8,842 bases of DNA from assembly GCA_003170575.1 (NCBI GenBank), contig PMZB01000170.1:555-9396 (forward strand), given 5' to 3'. Both the position numbers and the translations under genes were made by a program. Origin of the DNA: Chlamydiia bacterium. GTDB lineage: Bacteria > Chlamydiota > Chlamydiia > Chlamydiales > FEN-1388. The first letter of the stretch is position 1. Every line of letters starts with the position of its first letter. Positions 7,822-8,842 of the stretch are shown here, in pieces. The notes below the pieces were generated by a model, which made no database searches, was not told where the DNA came from, and worked only from the letters and a program-made list of their open reading frames with translations.

Positions 7822-7895
7822 AGGTCCCCCTCCACTTCTTTAGCAAACCTAAGCTAGTCTAGTTTTGGTAAAAAAGGGAAGAGGATTTTGCGAAA
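7822..7895 (-). other. Short spacer between the LRR and RHS genes, no clear terminator or promoter
   Basis: Besides the RHS Shine-Dalgarno, this 74-bp gap holds a T6 run (7870..7875 complement) without a GC-rich stem before it, so I do not call a terminator. A weak imperfect inverted repeat (arms AAAC/GTTT with a bulged TA/TA extension, 7845..7865) contains CTAG twice. I find no convincing -35/-10 pair. Read-through from the LRR gene is therefore plausible but unproven. Confidence 0.5.
7829..7833 (-). promoter_or_regulatory. Strong Shine-Dalgarno deciding the TTG start of the RHS gene
   Basis: GGAGG, within a longer GGAGGGGG run on the minus strand, lies 7 nt before the TTG at 7821..7819. 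There is no ATG at the start of this frame until codon 84, and a complete signal peptide starts at the TTG, so the TTG is well supported as the initiation codon. Confidence 0.85.
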
Positions 7896-8732
7896 TTACA
7901 GAAGGCCTAAAGCTCGAGGATCTGACTGACCTCGTTTCAGATTCGCAATTAGATTTTGTAAGGCACTTTCTATTGTTTCTGGCAGCCTGACGCCAATAAT
8001 AAGTCGTTTTTCTCTTTCTTTTTTCTCTTGTTCTTGGAAAAGGTTAACCAAGGCTTTCGCGCCTTCATCTGTCATATCTGAAATATAAAGCTCGAGTAAT
8101 TGAACTGTAGAGTTTCGTACTGCTGCTATAATTTGGTTAACACCCGAATCACCAATTTCGAAAAAGTCGATGCTAAATCTTCTCATGCTTTGATTTTTTC
8201 GCAGCCCTTGTGCAATTGGTGCAAAATCTAACTTTGTCTTTGCTTTTCCTGAATAGTGTTCCAGTATAGAGAGCGATACATGTGATACAACTTTCGATCT
8301 TTCTAAAAAACGGCCAAGTCCTACTGGGATTTTTTCAATGAAATCATCGCCGCGTATACTTAAAGACTGAATTTTTGGAAGAGCTGCATCGGCAAGTTCT
8401 TCCATTCCAGGTAATAATATTTTTGTTTCATCGTTCTCAAGATTTGTCCGCTGGTTAAAGAAAGAAGTGATATTTACAACATTGCTTAAGTTTTTGGAGA
8501 TTGGCTCCATCCCTTTTCGTTGCTTTTCCACTAAAGTCTCTTTTGCATTGATAAGCCAATATAAGGCTTCAGAAGAATGGGCATCATTCAATCCCAAGCA
8601 ATAGCATGCAATCGCGCTCAGTGTCTCAACTTCTTCAGATTGTATAGCTTCATTTCCAAAAGATTGCCGGAATGCAAAGTCGTCAACATTTGGGGGAAGC
8701 TCTGGAAGCCTTCCTAGTGATAAAGACGTCAT
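7896..8732 (-). CDS. Small leucine-rich-repeat protein, ribonuclease-inhibitor type
   Basis: The 278-residue product has an N-terminal, probably helical region (about 1-110) without recognised motifs, then irregular leucine-rich repeats at about 120-236. The clearest repeats read LRKNQSMRRFSIDFFEIGDSG (about 177-197) and LLELYISDMTDEGAKALVNL (212-231). The 'I-x-D-x-G' and 'M-T-D-E-G-A-K-A-L' turns followed by a helix are typical of the ribonuclease-inhibitor LRR class, a protein-binding fold common in eukaryotes and in bacterial effectors. A highly charged stretch (233-243, EQEKKEREKR) and a helical tail follow. There is no signal peptide or membrane segment, so it is cytosolic or leaves by a signal-peptide-independent route. 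The ATG start has AGAGG 7 nt upstream. It is co-directional with the RHS gene 74 bp downstream, but a functional tie is only inferred. It could equally be an unrelated host-interaction protein. Confidence 0.88.
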   Translation of the reverse strand: MTSLSLGRLPELPPNVDDFAFRQSFGNEAIQSEEVETLSAIACYCLGLNDAHSSEALYWLINAKETLVEKQRKGMEPISKNLSNVVNITSFFNQRTNLENDETKILLPGMEELADAALPKIQSLSIRGDDFIEKIPVGLGRFLERSKVVSHVSLSILEHYSGKAKTKLDFAPIAQGLRKNQSMRRFSIDFFEIGDSGVNQIIAAVRNSTVQLLELYISDMTDEGAKALVNLFQEQEKKEREKRLIIGVRLPETIESALQNLIANLKRGQSDPRALGLL

Positions 8733-8739
8733 ATTTTTA

Positions 8740-8744
8740 CCTCT
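8740..8744 (-). promoter_or_regulatory. Shine-Dalgarno for the LRR gene
   Basis: AGAGG on the minus strand lies 7 nt before the ATG at 8732..8730, the same spacing as in the two following genes. Confidence 0.7.
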
Positions 8745-8752
8745 ACTTTAAA

Positions 8753-8761
8753 GTTATATCA
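8753..8761 (-). promoter_or_regulatory. Extended -10 promoter element before the LRR gene
   Basis: The minus strand reads TGATATAAC, that is TGn followed by TATAAC (five of six matches to TATAAT). No good -35 box lies 16-18 bp upstream, as is common for extended -10 promoters. A transcript would begin near 8746, leaving a leader of about 14 nt that just includes the Shine-Dalgarno. If there is no promoter between the genes, this element could serve the whole cluster. A 5-bp inverted repeat (TCAAA...TTTGA, 8759..8778) abuts it. Confidence 0.4.
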
Positions 8762-8842
8762 AACAATTGAACATTTGAGTTATGAAATGCCAAGGAGTTC
8801 TGGCTTATCCAAAAACAGAATTGGCTGGAATATATTGTGGCG

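Noticed and set aside
7845..7895. Rho-independent terminator between the LRR and RHS genes
   Set aside because: A T6 run is present on the minus strand but no GC-rich stem precedes it, and the inverted repeat found lies after the run with a short, bulged AT-rich stem.
8780..8842. Possible C-terminal end of an upstream minus-strand gene (20 codons then TAA)
   Set aside because: The frame is open from the window edge, but the plus-strand frames here are open too, and 20 codons without a stop is expected often by chance. The peptide has no recognisable motif.
8782..8842. Possible divergent plus-strand gene start near the window end
   Set aside because: ATG codons at about 8782 and 8787 open frames to the edge, but no proper Shine-Dalgarno or plus-strand promoter is visible and too few codons remain to judge.

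Overview
The window holds three complete genes, all on the minus strand and closely spaced. In transcription order (high to low coordinates) they are a small leucine-rich-repeat (LRR) protein at 7896..8732, a very large secreted RHS/YD-repeat protein at 2227..7821, and a membrane-anchored, internally duplicated protein of unknown function at 60..2234. A possible start of a fourth minus-strand gene lies at 1..47. I see no tRNA, rRNA, CRISPR array, insertion sequence or origin.

Organism: this is a Gram-negative-type bacterium of moderate GC (roughly 40-45% by eye). Three traits together fit an amoeba-associated (environmental) member of the Chlamydiae: an RHS protein with a Sec signal peptide rather than a PAAR/VgrG-type N-terminus, a C-terminal tail resembling alpha/beta-hydrolase-like domains that I recall from chlamydial proteins (DUF687-like), and a neighbouring ribonuclease-inhibitor-type LRR protein. 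This placement is tentative and rests on protein character alone.

Layout: at 8753..8761, just upstream of the LRR gene, there is a good extended -10 element. The LRR and RHS genes are 74 bp apart with no recognisable terminator between them. The RHS stop codon and the GTG start of the 724-aa gene overlap by 8 bp, and the Shine-Dalgarno sequence of the second gene lies inside the RHS coding region. These two proteins are therefore probably made from one message by coupled translation. All three genes have a purine-rich Shine-Dalgarno exactly 7 nt before the start codon, and the starts are ATG, TTG and GTG in order.

Likely biology (inference): the RHS protein is exported, folds as a YD-repeat shell over about 1500 residues, and ends in an RHS-associated core with a P-x4-D-x2-G-L self-cleavage-like motif. 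Behind it sits a 290-residue cysteine-rich tip with Ser-Asp-His residues in lipase/hydrolase order. Base composition changes sharply at the core/tip junction, the pattern seen where RHS tips are exchanged by recombination. The coupled downstream protein, anchored by one N-terminal helix and built of two tandem copies of an about 340-residue unit, is the natural candidate for a dedicated partner (chaperone, anchor or immunity factor). Its function cannot be read from the sequence.
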